A stretch of 36,138 nt of DNA from an uncultured Alphaproteobacteria bacterium (GTDB lineage Bacteria > Pseudomonadota > Alphaproteobacteria > Methylaequorales > Methylaequoraceae), in the NCBI GenBank assembly GCA_902542925.1, contig CACBWF010000006.1, forward strand, positions 1 through 36,138. Direction: 5' to 3'. Both the position numbers and the translations under genes were made by a program. This document shows positions 21,731 through 30,568 of the stretch, piece after piece. How positions within the stretch are numbered: position 1 is the first letter of the stretch; each line of letters starts with the position of its first letter. Below the pieces are notes generated by a model. It searched no databases. It was not told the DNA's origin and saw only the letters and a program-made list of their open reading frames with translations.

Positions 21731-22667
21731 AATGAAAATTTTTCAAAAATATATTTTAAGAATGTTTCTTTGTTCGGGTTTTTTAGTTCTTTTATCAATG
21801 TATTTTTTTGAAAAAATTCAGTCGTTTTTTTATACCAACGTAACTTTAAACAGTACTATCGTATTTATCTTAATTTTAGGTATTATTCTATTATTTAGGC
21901 AAGTGTTTATTCTGCAACCTGAAATAGATTGGTTAAATTCATTTGTTAACAAAAGAAGTAATTTAAGTATCAAATCACCAAATCTTTTAAAACCAATTTC
22001 TCAATTAATTAAAAAAAAACCAGAAAAAATTATCTTCTCTCAAATTGGAGCAAAAACTATATTAGAAAGTATTGAATCTAGATTAATTGAACAAAGAGAA
22101 ATTTCTAGATATTTAATAGGTTTATTAATTTTTTTAGGTCTTCTTGGCACATTTTGGGGATTATTAGAAACGATCCAATCTGTAAGCCAAACTATAAAAT
22201 CCCTAGATTTTTCTTCAGAAAGTCAAAAGTTATTTTTGCTACTTAAAGAAGGCCTTGAAAAACCATTAAGTGGAATGGGCACAGCTTTTAGTTCATCTTT
22301 ATTTGGTCTCGGGGGATCTTTGATACTTGGTTTTTATGACCTTCAAGCTGGTCAGGCACAAAACAGATTTTACAATGAGGTAGAGGAAAAACTTGCAAAT
22401 TACACAAAAATCTCGTCTGTATCAACAGAAAATATTAAAACAGATTTTGCTCCATCATACATTGAATCATTAATTGAGAACACTACAGAAAACTTAAAAA
22501 TGACTACAAAAGAAATTGAAAAACAAAATGTTAATCAACAAAATATTGTAAAGTCTCTAATTGAGATTAACCATTTCCTTGATCAAAATATAAGTACAAA
22601 TAGAGAAATTAAGGAGGAATTAAAAGTTTTATCAAAAACTATATCTAATACTCTTAAAAAGAACTAG
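21720..22667 (+). CDS. MotA/TolQ/ExbB-type proton channel family protein
   Basis: Two N-terminal TMs, then LLIFLGLLGTFWGLLETIQSV (compare Tol[14 protein letters not shown]) and GMGTAFSSSLFGLGGSLILGFYDLQ. Confidence 0.88.
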   Translation: MKSKMKIFQKYILRMFLCSGFLVLLSMYFFEKIQSFFYTNVTLNSTIVFILILGIILLFRQVFILQPEIDWLNSFVNKRSNLSIKSPNLLKPISQLIKKKPEKIIFSQIGAKTILESIESRLIEQREISRYLIGLLIFLGLLGTFWGLLETIQSVSQTIKSLDFSSESQKLFLLLKEGLEKPLSGMGTAFSSSLFGLGGSLILGFYDLQAGQAQNRFYNEVEEKLANYTKISSVSTENIKTDFAPSYIESLIENTTENLKMTTKEIEKQNVNQQNIVKSLIEINHFLDQNISTNREIKEELKVLSKTISNTLKKN

Positions 22668-22672
22668 AAATT

Positions 22673-23782
22673 ATGGCAATTAGATCGCAAAAAAGTCTAA
22701 GTTCAGTTAATATTTGGCCAGGTTACGTTGATGTACTAGCAACACTATTAATTGTTACAATTTTTACAGTCATGATTTCAACAATTACTCAACTATATTT
22801 TAACGATGTTATAGGAGAAAAAACTAGCGAAATTTCAGAACTTGATAAGAAGATATTTGAAATTGGAAAAAAATTATCAATGGTTACTAAAGAAAGAGAA
22901 AAATTAAATGAGGAAAATAGCCTACTCCAAAGCTCAATAAAAAACCTAAATAACAAAATACTAATTTTCAAAAGAGATATTGATAAACTTAAAAAAAAAA
23001 TAAAAAAATCAAACCTGGAATTAGAAATATCAAAAGATAGAATTACTGAAACTTCAAAAAGAAATATTTTCTTAATTGACCAAATAAAAGACAAAAACTT
23101 TAAGATTAGCTTGGTTGAAGATCAAATAAAGAACACTAAAGAAGAAATTTTTCAGAAAGATAGTTCAATATCAAATTTAAAAAAAAATATCGAAGAATTA
23201 AACATTCAACTTCTTAAAATTTCAAATCTACTAGAAGCTTCTGAAGAAAAAGATAAACAAAATAAAGTTATTATTCAAAATCTAGGAAAAAAACTCAATC
23301 TTGCTTTAGCAGGTAGAGTCCAAGAGTTGAGTGAGTATCAATCCTTATTTTTAAAAAAAATGAAAAAAGCGCTATCTAATCGACAAGATGTTTTAGTTTC
23401 AGGTGATAGATTTATTCTACCATCTGAAATCTTCTTTAAAAGTGCTGATGATAATTTGGAAGAAAATGCTAAAAAAGAGTTAAATAAGATTGCAAGTACC
23501 CTAAAGGAAATTTCGCTTATTATACCACAAGAAATTGACTGGGTACTTAGGATAGATGGACATACTGATAAAAGACCAATTTTTAATGAACAATTTCGTT
23601 CAAATTGGCATTTATCAAGTGCAAGATCAATTAGAATCGTAAACTTTTTAATAGAAAAAGGGATACCACCTGATAAACTTATTGCTGCAGGGTTTGGAGA
23701 GTTTTCTCCTCTTATTAACAAAAATACCGAAGATGCTTTCAGAAAAAACAGAAGAATTGAAATTAAACTTACAAATAAATAA
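22673..23782 (+). CDS. MotB-like protein: N-terminal TM with Asp, coiled coil, C-terminal OmpA peptidoglycan-binding domain
   Basis: NIWPGYVDVLATLLIVTIFTVMI (TM with conserved-type Asp), long coiled coil, then DGHTDKRP, NWHLSSARS, GFGEFSP, RKNRRIEIKL. Confidence 0.9.
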   Translation: MAIRSQKSLSSVNIWPGYVDVLATLLIVTIFTVMISTITQLYFNDVIGEKTSEISELDKKIFEIGKKLSMVTKEREKLNEENSLLQSSIKNLNNKILIFKRDIDKLKKKIKKSNLELEISKDRITETSKRNIFLIDQIKDKNFKISLVEDQIKNTKEEIFQKDSSISNLKKNIEELNIQLLKISNLLEASEEKDKQNKVIIQNLGKKLNLALAGRVQELSEYQSLFLKKMKKALSNRQDVLVSGDRFILPSEIFFKSADDNLEENAKKELNKIASTLKEISLIIPQEIDWVLRIDGHTDKRPIFNEQFRSNWHLSSARSIRIVNFLIEKGIPPDKLIAAGFGEFSPLINKNTEDAFRKNRRIEIKLTNK

Positions 23783-24082
23783 CTATTTCAAATTAATACC
23801 AATTTTTCTCAAAAATTTTTTTTCAAATTGCCAAAAATATTTAAATTCTCCAAAAAGTGTTCCAATAATTATTAATAACAGTTGGTAAATTGGAAAAATA
23901 ATAAGAATTCTAATAAATATATAAAAATAACCCAACTCGTTTTTAGATATGTCAAAAAAAATAAACAAAATATCTGAAATATAAAGCGTCAACGAACCTG
24001 TAATGCCAAATACAATAAAAACAATTAGAAGTTTGAAATTATTGTCCACTTTTAAGAAGTTTCTGATTTTTTCTAAATTCAT
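23783..24082 (-). CDS. Small two-TM membrane protein, DUF6787-like
   Basis: LLIVFIVFGITGSLTLYI...IFPIYQLLLIIIGTLFGEFKYFWQFEKKFLRKIG; family assigned from memory of the pattern. Confidence 0.6.
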   Translation of the reverse strand: MNLEKIRNFLKVDNNFKLLIVFIVFGITGSLTLYISDILFIFFDISKNELGYFYIFIRILIIFPIYQLLLIIIGTLFGEFKYFWQFEKKFLRKIGINLK

Positions 24083-24384
24083 TTCTCGATAGTTTTGATT
24101 TCATCCAAAACAATTTTTGGAAATTCTTGTACATCATTTCGTGTGTTCACCCAAGTATTTTTTTTTTCCTCAAATCTGAAATGTAGCGCACCGCTTAAGG
24201 GCGAGGAGTACCAAATTTGAGAGGTTGGTTCATGCAGACTTACTATCAATACCTGATCGTCTGAGGTTTCAATGTTTAATACATTATCAATTAAATCAAC
24301 ATCTATATTCTCGTATTTTTCTTGTATAAGGTTTAGTAAATTTTCTAAAGATTCTTTCGCGATTTTTATAATATCTTCACTCAT
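24079..24384 (-). CDS. cyaY: Iron donor protein CyaY (frataxin)
   Basis: QIWYSSPLSGALHF signature. The likely start is MSEDIIKIA at 24384, not the track's 24438. Confidence 0.88.
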   Translation of the reverse strand: MSEDIIKIAKESLENLLNLIQEKYENIDVDLIDNVLNIETSDDQVLIVSLHEPTSQIWYSSPLSGALHFRFEEKKNTWVNTRNDVQEFPKIVLDEIKTIEK

Positions 24385-24488
24385 TTTAGTACTATATATA
24401 TAATTCGGTAGGATTTTAAACAAAATTTTTTTGTACATGCTTGTAAAATTAGAAATAAAAATGTAATTATATCTAAAAAAAGGTGTTT

Positions 24489-24722
24489 ATGAAAAAAAAA
24501 ATACATCCAGACTACCATAAAGTTACAATAGAACTTACTGATGGATCAAAGTTTGAGACTCGTTCTACTTATGGAAAAGAAGGAGATACTTTAAAACTTG
24601 ATATAGATCCTAATTCACATCCTGCTTGGACTGGTGGTGCCACAAAAATACTAGATACAGAAGGACAAGTCGCTAGATTCAAAAAAAGATTTCAGAATCT
24701 GAATTTTGAAAAAAATAGTTAA
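24489..24722 (+). CDS. rpmE: 50S ribosomal protein L31
   Basis: [29 protein letters not shown]...[10 protein letters not shown]...[10 protein letters not shown]. The ATG at 24489 is preferred to the track's GTG at 24483. Confidence 0.95.
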   Translation: MKKKIHPDYHKVTIELTDGSKFETRSTYGKEGDTLKLDIDPNSHPAWTGGATKILDTEGQVARFKKRFQNLNFEKNS

Positions 24723-24725
24723 ACT

Positions 24726-25715
24726 ATGAAGGCTATACATTTTGATGCTCCGGGTAACCCCGAGGTTATGAAAGTAGTTGATGTTAAAAACCCTTTACCA
24801 AGTGAAAACCAAGTACTAATAAAGGTAAAGGCTGCTGGTGTCAATAGACCAGATTTAATTCAAAGAGAGGGTAATTATCCGCCCCCAAATGGACACTCAA
24901 ATATTTTAGGATTAGAAGTTTCTGGTGAAATTAAAAGTTTAGGCAGGAAAGTTAAAAATTTTAAAGTTGGTGAAGCTGTTTGTGCACTTGTAAATGGTGG
25001 TGGTTATGCCGAATATTGTGTTGCAGACGCAGGAACCATAATAAAAAAACCTAAAAACTTGAACTTCATTGAAGCCGCAGCGATACCAGAATGTTTTTTT
25101 ACATGTTGGTCTAATATATTTGATCGTGGAGAAGTCAAAAATGATCAATATGTTCTTATACATGGTGGTTCAAGTGGAATTGGAACAACTGCAATACAAA
25201 TGCTAAAAATTTTTAATATTTTTACTTTTGTAACAGTTGGTAACGATAAAAAGAAAAAGCTTTGCGAAGAATTAGGTGCTAATATTGTAATTAACTATAA
25301 AAAAGAAGATTTTTTTTTAAAAATAAAAGAAATTAATAATAAGGGAGTTAATTTGATTTTAGATATGGTTGGGGGTGACTATGTACAAAAAAATATAAAT
25401 TTGTTATGTTCCGATGGTAAACTAATAAATATAGCATATCAAAAAGGGTCTAAAGTTAATATAGATCTAATGAAAGTAATGCTAAAAAGATTAATTATAA
25501 CTGGTTCAACATTAAGGATAAGAGATTCATCTTTTAAACAAAGTATAAGGAATAGTTTAATAAAAAATATTGTTCCATACATAGAAAATGGTAAAATCAA
25601 ACCTGTGATTGATTCTGTATTTTTTTTTGAGCAATCTTACAAAGCTCACAAAAGAATGTATTCAAGTGAGCACTTTGGGAAAATAGTTTTGGATATGGAA
25701 AATAAATTAGGATAA
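24726..25715 (+). CDS. NAD(P)H-quinone oxidoreductase, zinc-type ADH superfamily (PIG3-like)
   Basis: GVNRPDLIQREGNYPPP, GLEVSGEI, VLIHGGSSGIGTTAIQ. Confidence 0.92.
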   Translation: MKAIHFDAPGNPEVMKVVDVKNPLPSENQVLIKVKAAGVNRPDLIQREGNYPPPNGHSNILGLEVSGEIKSLGRKVKNFKVGEAVCALVNGGGYAEYCVADAGTIIKKPKNLNFIEAAAIPECFFTCWSNIFDRGEVKNDQYVLIHGGSSGIGTTAIQMLKIFNIFTFVTVGNDKKKKLCEELGANIVINYKKEDFFLKIKEINNKGVNLILDMVGGDYVQKNINLLCSDGKLINIAYQKGSKVNIDLMKVMLKRLIITGSTLRIRDSSFKQSIRNSLIKNIVPYIENGKIKPVIDSVFFFEQSYKAHKRMYSSEHFGKIVLDMENKLG

Positions 25716-25718
25716 ATT

Positions 25719-26234
25719 ATGAAAAAACCATTAATGCCAAAAGCTACTGCTATGTGGCTTATCGATAATACAACATTAACATTTGATCAAATTGCATCAT
25801 TTGTTGGCCTTCATCCGCTAGAAATACAAGCACTTGCTGATGAAGAAGTCTCAATTGGAATTGTTCCTAGGAATCCAATTGAAAATGGAGAGCTTTCAAA
25901 AGATGAAATTCAAGCTTGCGAAAAGAATCCTAATAAAGAAATTAACATTCTTAAAACAAATATTCCTCAGCCAAAACCAAAAACTAAGGGTGCAAAGTAT
26001 ACTCCACTCTCAAAACGTGCTGACAAACCAAATGGCATTGCATGGGTGCTTAAAAACTTACCAAATCTCCCAGATTCAAAAACTTGTAGGCTAATTGGAA
26101 CTACAAAGAACACAATTAAGTCTATAAGAGATAGAACACACTGGAACACCCAAAACATCAGAGCTCAGAACCCAATTGAGCTTGGCTTTTGTACCAAAAA
26201 AGAGTTAGATTTTCTAACTCAAAAATATGGATAA
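25719..26234 (+). CDS. trcR: DUF1013 family cell cycle transcriptional regulator TrcR
   Basis: MPKATAMWLIDNTTLTFDQIASFVGLHPLEIQALADEE, YTPLSKRADKPNGIAWVLKN. Confidence 0.92.
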   Translation: MKKPLMPKATAMWLIDNTTLTFDQIASFVGLHPLEIQALADEEVSIGIVPRNPIENGELSKDEIQACEKNPNKEINILKTNIPQPKPKTKGAKYTPLSKRADKPNGIAWVLKNLPNLPDSKTCRLIGTTKNTIKSIRDRTHWNTQNIRAQNPIELGFCTKKELDFLTQKYG

Positions 26235-26235
26235 C

Positions 26236-26415
26236 TTAGTTTTGGTTTAATCTACTAAGAATATCTTTTATTTTTAATTTTTGTTTTTTTAAATCTACAA
26301 CCTTTAACCCATCAATATGAGGTTTATTATATTCTTTTTTTAAATCATTTTCATAGAGAGTGTGCTGAGATTGTAGAATTTTTATTTTTTGTTGAGTATA
26401 ATAAGATTTTCTCAT
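26236..26415 (-). CDS. DUF465 (YdcH-like) family protein, 59 aa, missing from the ORF track
   Basis: Own translation: MRKSYYTQQKIKILQSQHTLYENDLKKEYNKPHIDGLKVVDLKKQKLKIKDILSRLNQN; matches the DUF465 pattern (L...H..L...I..E...P..D...I..LKK.KL.LKD.I.RL). Confidence 0.8.
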   Translation of the reverse strand: MRKSYYTQQKIKILQSQHTLYENDLKKEYNKPHIDGLKVVDLKKQKLKIKDILSRLNQN

Positions 26416-26456
26416 GAATATATAATAACAAACTATTGATACAAAAATCTACTAAA

Positions 26457-26957
26457 ATGAAAAAATCTATCACAAATATTAAAATTTCAATAATTATGGG
26501 TAGTCAATCTGATTGGAAAACACTTGTTAATACAGAAGAAACTCTTGAACATTTCAAGGTATCATATGAAAAAAAAATTATTTCTGCACACAGAACACCT
26601 GAAAGACTTTACAATTACGCAAAAAATCTAAAAAATACAAATATTAAGATAATTATTGCTGGTGCAGGTGGTGCTGCGCATCTGCCTGGAATGGTAGCAT
26701 CTTTAACAACATTACCCGTTCTCGGTGTACCGATAGAATCAAAGTCTCTAAAAGGTTTGGATAGTTTACTATCGATTGTTCAAATGCCAGCTGGTATATC
26801 AGTACCAACTTTTGCTATAGGTAAACCAGGTGCTATTAATGCTGCTCTTTCAGCAATTTCAATTTTAGCACTTTCAGATCAAAAACTCGAACATAAACTT
26901 AAAATTTACATGCAAAAACAAACAAAAACTGTAAAAAAATTCCCTAAGAATTCATGA
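26457..26957 (+). CDS. purE: 5-(carboxyamino)imidazole ribonucleotide mutase PurE
   Basis: [48 protein letters not shown]. Internal ATG 26457 preferred to 26436. Confidence 0.96.
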   Translation: MKKSITNIKISIIMGSQSDWKTLVNTEETLEHFKVSYEKKIISAHRTPERLYNYAKNLKNTNIKIIIAGAGGAAHLPGMVASLTTLPVLGVPIESKSLKGLDSLLSIVQMPAGISVPTFAIGKPGAINAALSAISILALSDQKLEHKLKIYMQKQTKTVKKFPKNS

Positions 26958-28003
26958 AAACAAAAAAAACAATTGGTATCCTAGGTGGAGGACAACTAGG
27001 GATGTTTCTTTGTAATTCAGCAAAAAAGCAAGAAGTGAAAGTGTCAATTTTTTCTGAGGTTGATAACTGTAGTGCCAAAAGTTTTGCTGATAAGTTTTAC
27101 CTAGGAAATTTTTCTAAATTACATTCACTCGATAATTTTATAAATTCTGTTGATCTAATAACTGTTGAAACTGAAAATATACCTTTAAAAATACTTCATT
27201 ACATACAAAAAAAAAAAAAACTCTTACCAAATTCAAATGTAATTTCAATTGCACAGGACAGAATGAAGGAAAAAACATTTATTAATTCACTTAATAAAAT
27301 TAAAACAACGAATTTTAATCCTATTAATACATTTGAAGACCTTAAAATATCTCTAAATAATTTTGGTGGTAAAATTTTAATAAAATCTTGTCAATTTGGT
27401 TATGATGGTAAAAATCAATATTTAGTTAGTAATAAAAATTTGATTGATTTTAAAAACTTTGATCTATCCAATTTTATAGCAGAAGAGATTATTGATTACA
27501 AAAAAGAGTTTTCAGTTATTGTTGCAAGAGACTTTTATGGAAATATTGTGAATTATCCACCAGTTGAAAATATTCATAGAAATAACATACTTCATAAGTC
27601 AATATATCCAGCGAAAATTCCAGAAGTAATAAAAAAAGAAGCAGTAGATTTTTCAAAGTTTTTTGCAAATAAAATTGATCTAGTTGGTATTTTAGCTATT
27701 GAAATGTTCTTGTTAAAAAATAATAAAATTCTAGTAAATGAGATAGCTCCTAGACCACATAATTCTGGACACTGGACTATGGATGGATGCAATGAAAGTC
27801 AATTTGATTATTTAATAAATATTCTTTTAAGAAAAAAAATAGATATCCCAAAAATCACGAAAAAATGTACTATGACAAATGTAATTGGTGAAGATTATAA
27901 AAAAAAAACTGAGTTAAATAAAAAGTATAAGTTTTATGATTATTACAAAAAGAAAACTTCTCCAAAAAGAAAAATGGCCCATTACATAGAAACAAATAAT
28001 TAG
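26954..28003 (+). CDS. purK: 5-(carboxyamino)imidazole ribonucleotide synthase PurK
   Basis: [23 protein letters not shown]-type motif, [14 protein letters not shown]. Confidence 0.95.
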   Translation: MKTKKTIGILGGGQLGMFLCNSAKKQEVKVSIFSEVDNCSAKSFADKFYLGNFSKLHSLDNFINSVDLITVETENIPLKILHYIQKKKKLLPNSNVISIAQDRMKEKTFINSLNKIKTTNFNPINTFEDLKISLNNFGGKILIKSCQFGYDGKNQYLVSNKNLIDFKNFDLSNFIAEEIIDYKKEFSVIVARDFYGNIVNYPPVENIHRNNILHKSIYPAKIPEVIKKEAVDFSKFFANKIDLVGILAIEMFLLKNNKILVNEIAPRPHNSGHWTMDGCNESQFDYLINILLRKKIDIPKITKKCTMTNVIGEDYKKKTELNKKYKFYDYYKKKTSPKRKMAHYIETNN

Positions 28004-28603
28004 TTATGAAAAAAAATTTTTAATTTTTTTCTTCAAGGCTCCGAATTTTAAGACATTACTTATTTGTTTTTCTACAAAGGATTTCGTATCTCCTAAATTA
28101 TTGGATTCATCTTTTAGCCAAAAATTATAAGAAAATAAATAAACGTTCATTAATATGAATCTTTTTGAATAATAATTAAAATCTAGAGATTTATCTCCTG
28201 AAAGAAACCAAATATTATCGGCTACTTTGTAAAGTATTTTATTAGAAAAAAAAAACATACCACTTTTTAACAAATAAATGTTTAAATTATTTAAACCATT
28301 TTTGTATAGTTCAAGAATCTTTAATCTTGTTAAAATAAGTTTTGATACCTTCTCACTTATTCTAAGTTTTTTAAATCCAATATTAACTGACTTGCTTAAC
28401 TCCTGATTTGTTAGTTCATTAAAATGTAGTAACACACTTTGAATACCATTAGGAAAATTGAAATTTATAAATCTATTAACTTCCGAAAAATCTTTAAAAT
28501 TTTTTTTTACAGAGTTCAATATTTGTAATTCGGGTGAAATTTTATTGTCAAAATTTAGGATTATATCATAAGTAATGGATTTTCTAATTTTTAAACTATT
28601 CAT
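28004..28603 (-). CDS. coq9: COQ9 family ubiquinone biosynthesis protein
   Basis: ADNIWFLSGDKSLDFNYYSKRFILMNVYLFSYNFWLKDES matches the COQ9 C-terminal domain; divergent from rpsU. Confidence 0.88.
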   Translation of the reverse strand: MNSLKIRKSITYDIILNFDNKISPELQILNSVKKNFKDFSEVNRFINFNFPNGIQSVLLHFNELTNQELSKSVNIGFKKLRISEKVSKLILTRLKILELYKNGLNNLNIYLLKSGMFFFSNKILYKVADNIWFLSGDKSLDFNYYSKRFILMNVYLFSYNFWLKDESNNLGDTKSFVEKQISNVLKFGALKKKIKNFFS

Positions 28604-28674
28604 AATTTTAAAAAAAATGGTTTACATATATTTTTATCTAATATAAATATACACTAATTAAAGGAGATATTAAA

Positions 28675-28881
28675 ATAATAAGAGTTCATGTAAAAGATAA
28701 TAATCTTGAAAAAGCAATGCGCGCAATGAAGAAAAAAATGCAGCGTGAAGGAGTTTTTAGAGAAATGAAACAAAGGAGGGCATATGAAAAACCCTCTGAA
28801 AAAAAAGCTAGATTACAAAATGAATCCACAAGAAGATTTAAAAAATTGCTTCGAAAAAAAATAGAATTTGACGGATTTTAA
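28675..28881 (+). CDS. rpsU: 30S ribosomal protein S21 with apparent non-AUG start (missing from the ORF track)
   Basis: Own translation: (ATA) [67 protein letters not shown]. Shine-Dalgarno AAGGAG at 28661-28666. No ATG/GTG/TTG in frame between the upstream stop (28639-28641) and the conserved core. Confidence 0.9.
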   Translation: MIRVHVKDNNLEKAMRAMKKKMQREGVFREMKQRRAYEKPSEKKARLQNESTRRFKKLLRKKIEFDGF

Positions 28882-30266
28882 TCTAAGTTTTTGATTATAT
28901 TTTCAACCATTTTTTTTGCATCAGAAAATAGCATCATTGTGTTATCACGGTAAAACAACTCGTTTTGGACTCCGGCGTAACCTGAAGCCATAGACCTTTT
29001 TACAAACAAGACAGTCCCAGATTTTTCAACATCAAGTATTGGCATCCCATAAATTGGACTAGTCTTATCTGTTTTTGCAGCAGGATTAGTAATATCGTTA
29101 GCACCGATTACAAATACAGCATCAGTATTTGCAAAATCACTATTAATTTCTTCTAATTCAAGAACTTCATCATATGGAACACTCGCTTCTGCTAATAAAA
29201 CATTCATGTGACCTGGCATTCTTCCAGCTACAGGATGTATTGCGTATTTAATTTTCACACCATTTTTCTTAAGAGTATCGCACATTTCTCTTAATGCGTG
29301 TTGAGCCTGAGCAACGGCCATACCGTAACCAGGAACAATTATTACTGAATTTGCATTATTCAATATAAAAGCAGCGTCCTCTGGACTACCAGTCTTAACA
29401 GGTTTTTCTGAAACTTCTTTTGTCTGATCTCCATCTTCAACTCCGAAACCACCTAAAATAACACTAACAAACGATCTATTCATTCCCTTACACATTACGT
29501 AACTTAAAATTGCACCAGATGCCCCAACAAGTGAGCCTACTATGATCAGAAGGTGATTTGAGAGGGTAAAACCTATGCCAGCGGCTGCCCAACCTGAATA
29601 AGAATTTAACATAGAAACTACCACAGGCATATCTGCCCCTCCAATTGGAATTATCAAAAATACTCCAAGAACTAAAGATAAAACAACTATACTCCAAAAA
29701 TACATTTTTGATTCCCCAACAGTAAATAAAAATGATAGGATTATTATGGAAATGGCAAATGCGAGATTTAAAAGATGTTGGCCTTTAAACACAACAGGCG
29801 CACCGCTTAAAATTCCCTGAAGTTTGCCAAAAGCTATTATTGAGCCCGTGAACGTTATAGCTCCAATACTTACACCTATTGACATTTCCACCAAGCTAGA
29901 AATTTTAATATTGCCACCAGACGTAATACCATAACTTTCTGGAGAGTAGAATGCACTTGCAGCAACAAAAACTGCTGCCAAGCCTACTAAGGAATGAAAG
30001 GCAGCAACCAGTTCTGGTAAAGATGTCATTTCAATTTTAAGTGCTATAAAAGTTCCAATAGTTCCACCTATCAGTATACCTGCGGCTATTAATGGATAAG
30101 AAACTACTCCTGGACTTAAGAGTGTTGTCCCAATAGCTATCGTCATTCCTAAAATACCATAGAAATTTCCTCTACGAGCTGTTTCTGGGTTAGATAGACC
30201 ATTTAGCGACAATACAAAAAAAATGGCTGAAATTAGATATAAAGATGCAGTGTAATTATCAGTCAT
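28878..30266 (-). CDS. pntB: NAD(P) transhydrogenase subunit beta PntB
   Basis: Multiple TMs, [53 protein letters not shown]. Confidence 0.96.
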   Translation of the reverse strand: MTDNYTASLYLISAIFFVLSLNGLSNPETARRGNFYGILGMTIAIGTTLLSPGVVSYPLIAAGILIGGTIGTFIALKIEMTSLPELVAAFHSLVGLAAVFVAASAFYSPESYGITSGGNIKISSLVEMSIGVSIGAITFTGSIIAFGKLQGILSGAPVVFKGQHLLNLAFAISIIILSFLFTVGESKMYFWSIVVLSLVLGVFLIIPIGGADMPVVVSMLNSYSGWAAAGIGFTLSNHLLIIVGSLVGASGAILSYVMCKGMNRSFVSVILGGFGVEDGDQTKEVSEKPVKTGSPEDAAFILNNANSVIIVPGYGMAVAQAQHALREMCDTLKKNGVKIKYAIHPVAGRMPGHMNVLLAEASVPYDEVLELEEINSDFANTDAVFVIGANDITNPAAKTDKTSPIYGMPILDVEKSGTVLFVKRSMASGYAGVQNELFYRDNTMMLFSDAKKMVENIIKNLD

Positions 30267-30565
30267 TTTTTATCTTTAGTTTTTTTTTTAAACATTGATA
30301 ACATTCTATGAGATACTACAAATCCTCCAAAAATATTTACTGATGCTAAGATAATAGCAAAGAATCCCATAATAGATGAAAAATTAATTTCATCTGGGCC
30401 CGCTGCTATCAGAGCACCAACAATTATAACACTGGAAATAGCATTAGTCACAGCCATTAAAGGTGAATGCAAAGCGGAGGTGACTCCCCAAATTACGTAA
30501 TATCCTACCATACACGCAAGTACAAAAATAATAAACAATGTTAATGTTGGGTCAATATTTTCCAT
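30263..30565 (-). CDS. pntAB: NAD(P) transhydrogenase subunit alpha, TM part (PntAB)
   Basis: Three-TM protein with WGVTSALHSPLMAVTNAISSVIIVGAL and GGFVVSHRMLSMFKKK. Confidence 0.95.
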   Translation of the reverse strand: MENIDPTLTLFIIFVLACMVGYYVIWGVTSALHSPLMAVTNAISSVIIVGALIAAGPDEINFSSIMGFFAIILASVNIFGGFVVSHRMLSMFKKKTKDKK

Positions 30566-30568
30566 AGA

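Noticed and set aside
19502-23782. Zorya anti-phage system (ZorAB-like motor)
   Set aside because: The MotA/MotB-like pair resembles ZorAB in general architecture, but no helicase/nuclease effector (ZorC/D/E) is present and the neighbours are housekeeping genes.
19502-23782. Flagellar motor genes motA/motB
   Set aside because: No flagellar genes nearby, and the TolA-like first gene and extended coiled coil do not fit the standard flagellar stator.
25834-26094. 86-aa plus-strand ORF overlapping trcR in another frame
   Set aside because: Overlaps a well-supported DUF1013 gene; no domain, likely chance.
28004-28030. AT-only inverted repeat at the purK/coq9 convergent junction (GAAAAAAA...TTTTTTTC)
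   Set aside because: Only A/T runs, which occur throughout this low-GC sequence; not distinguishable from composition.
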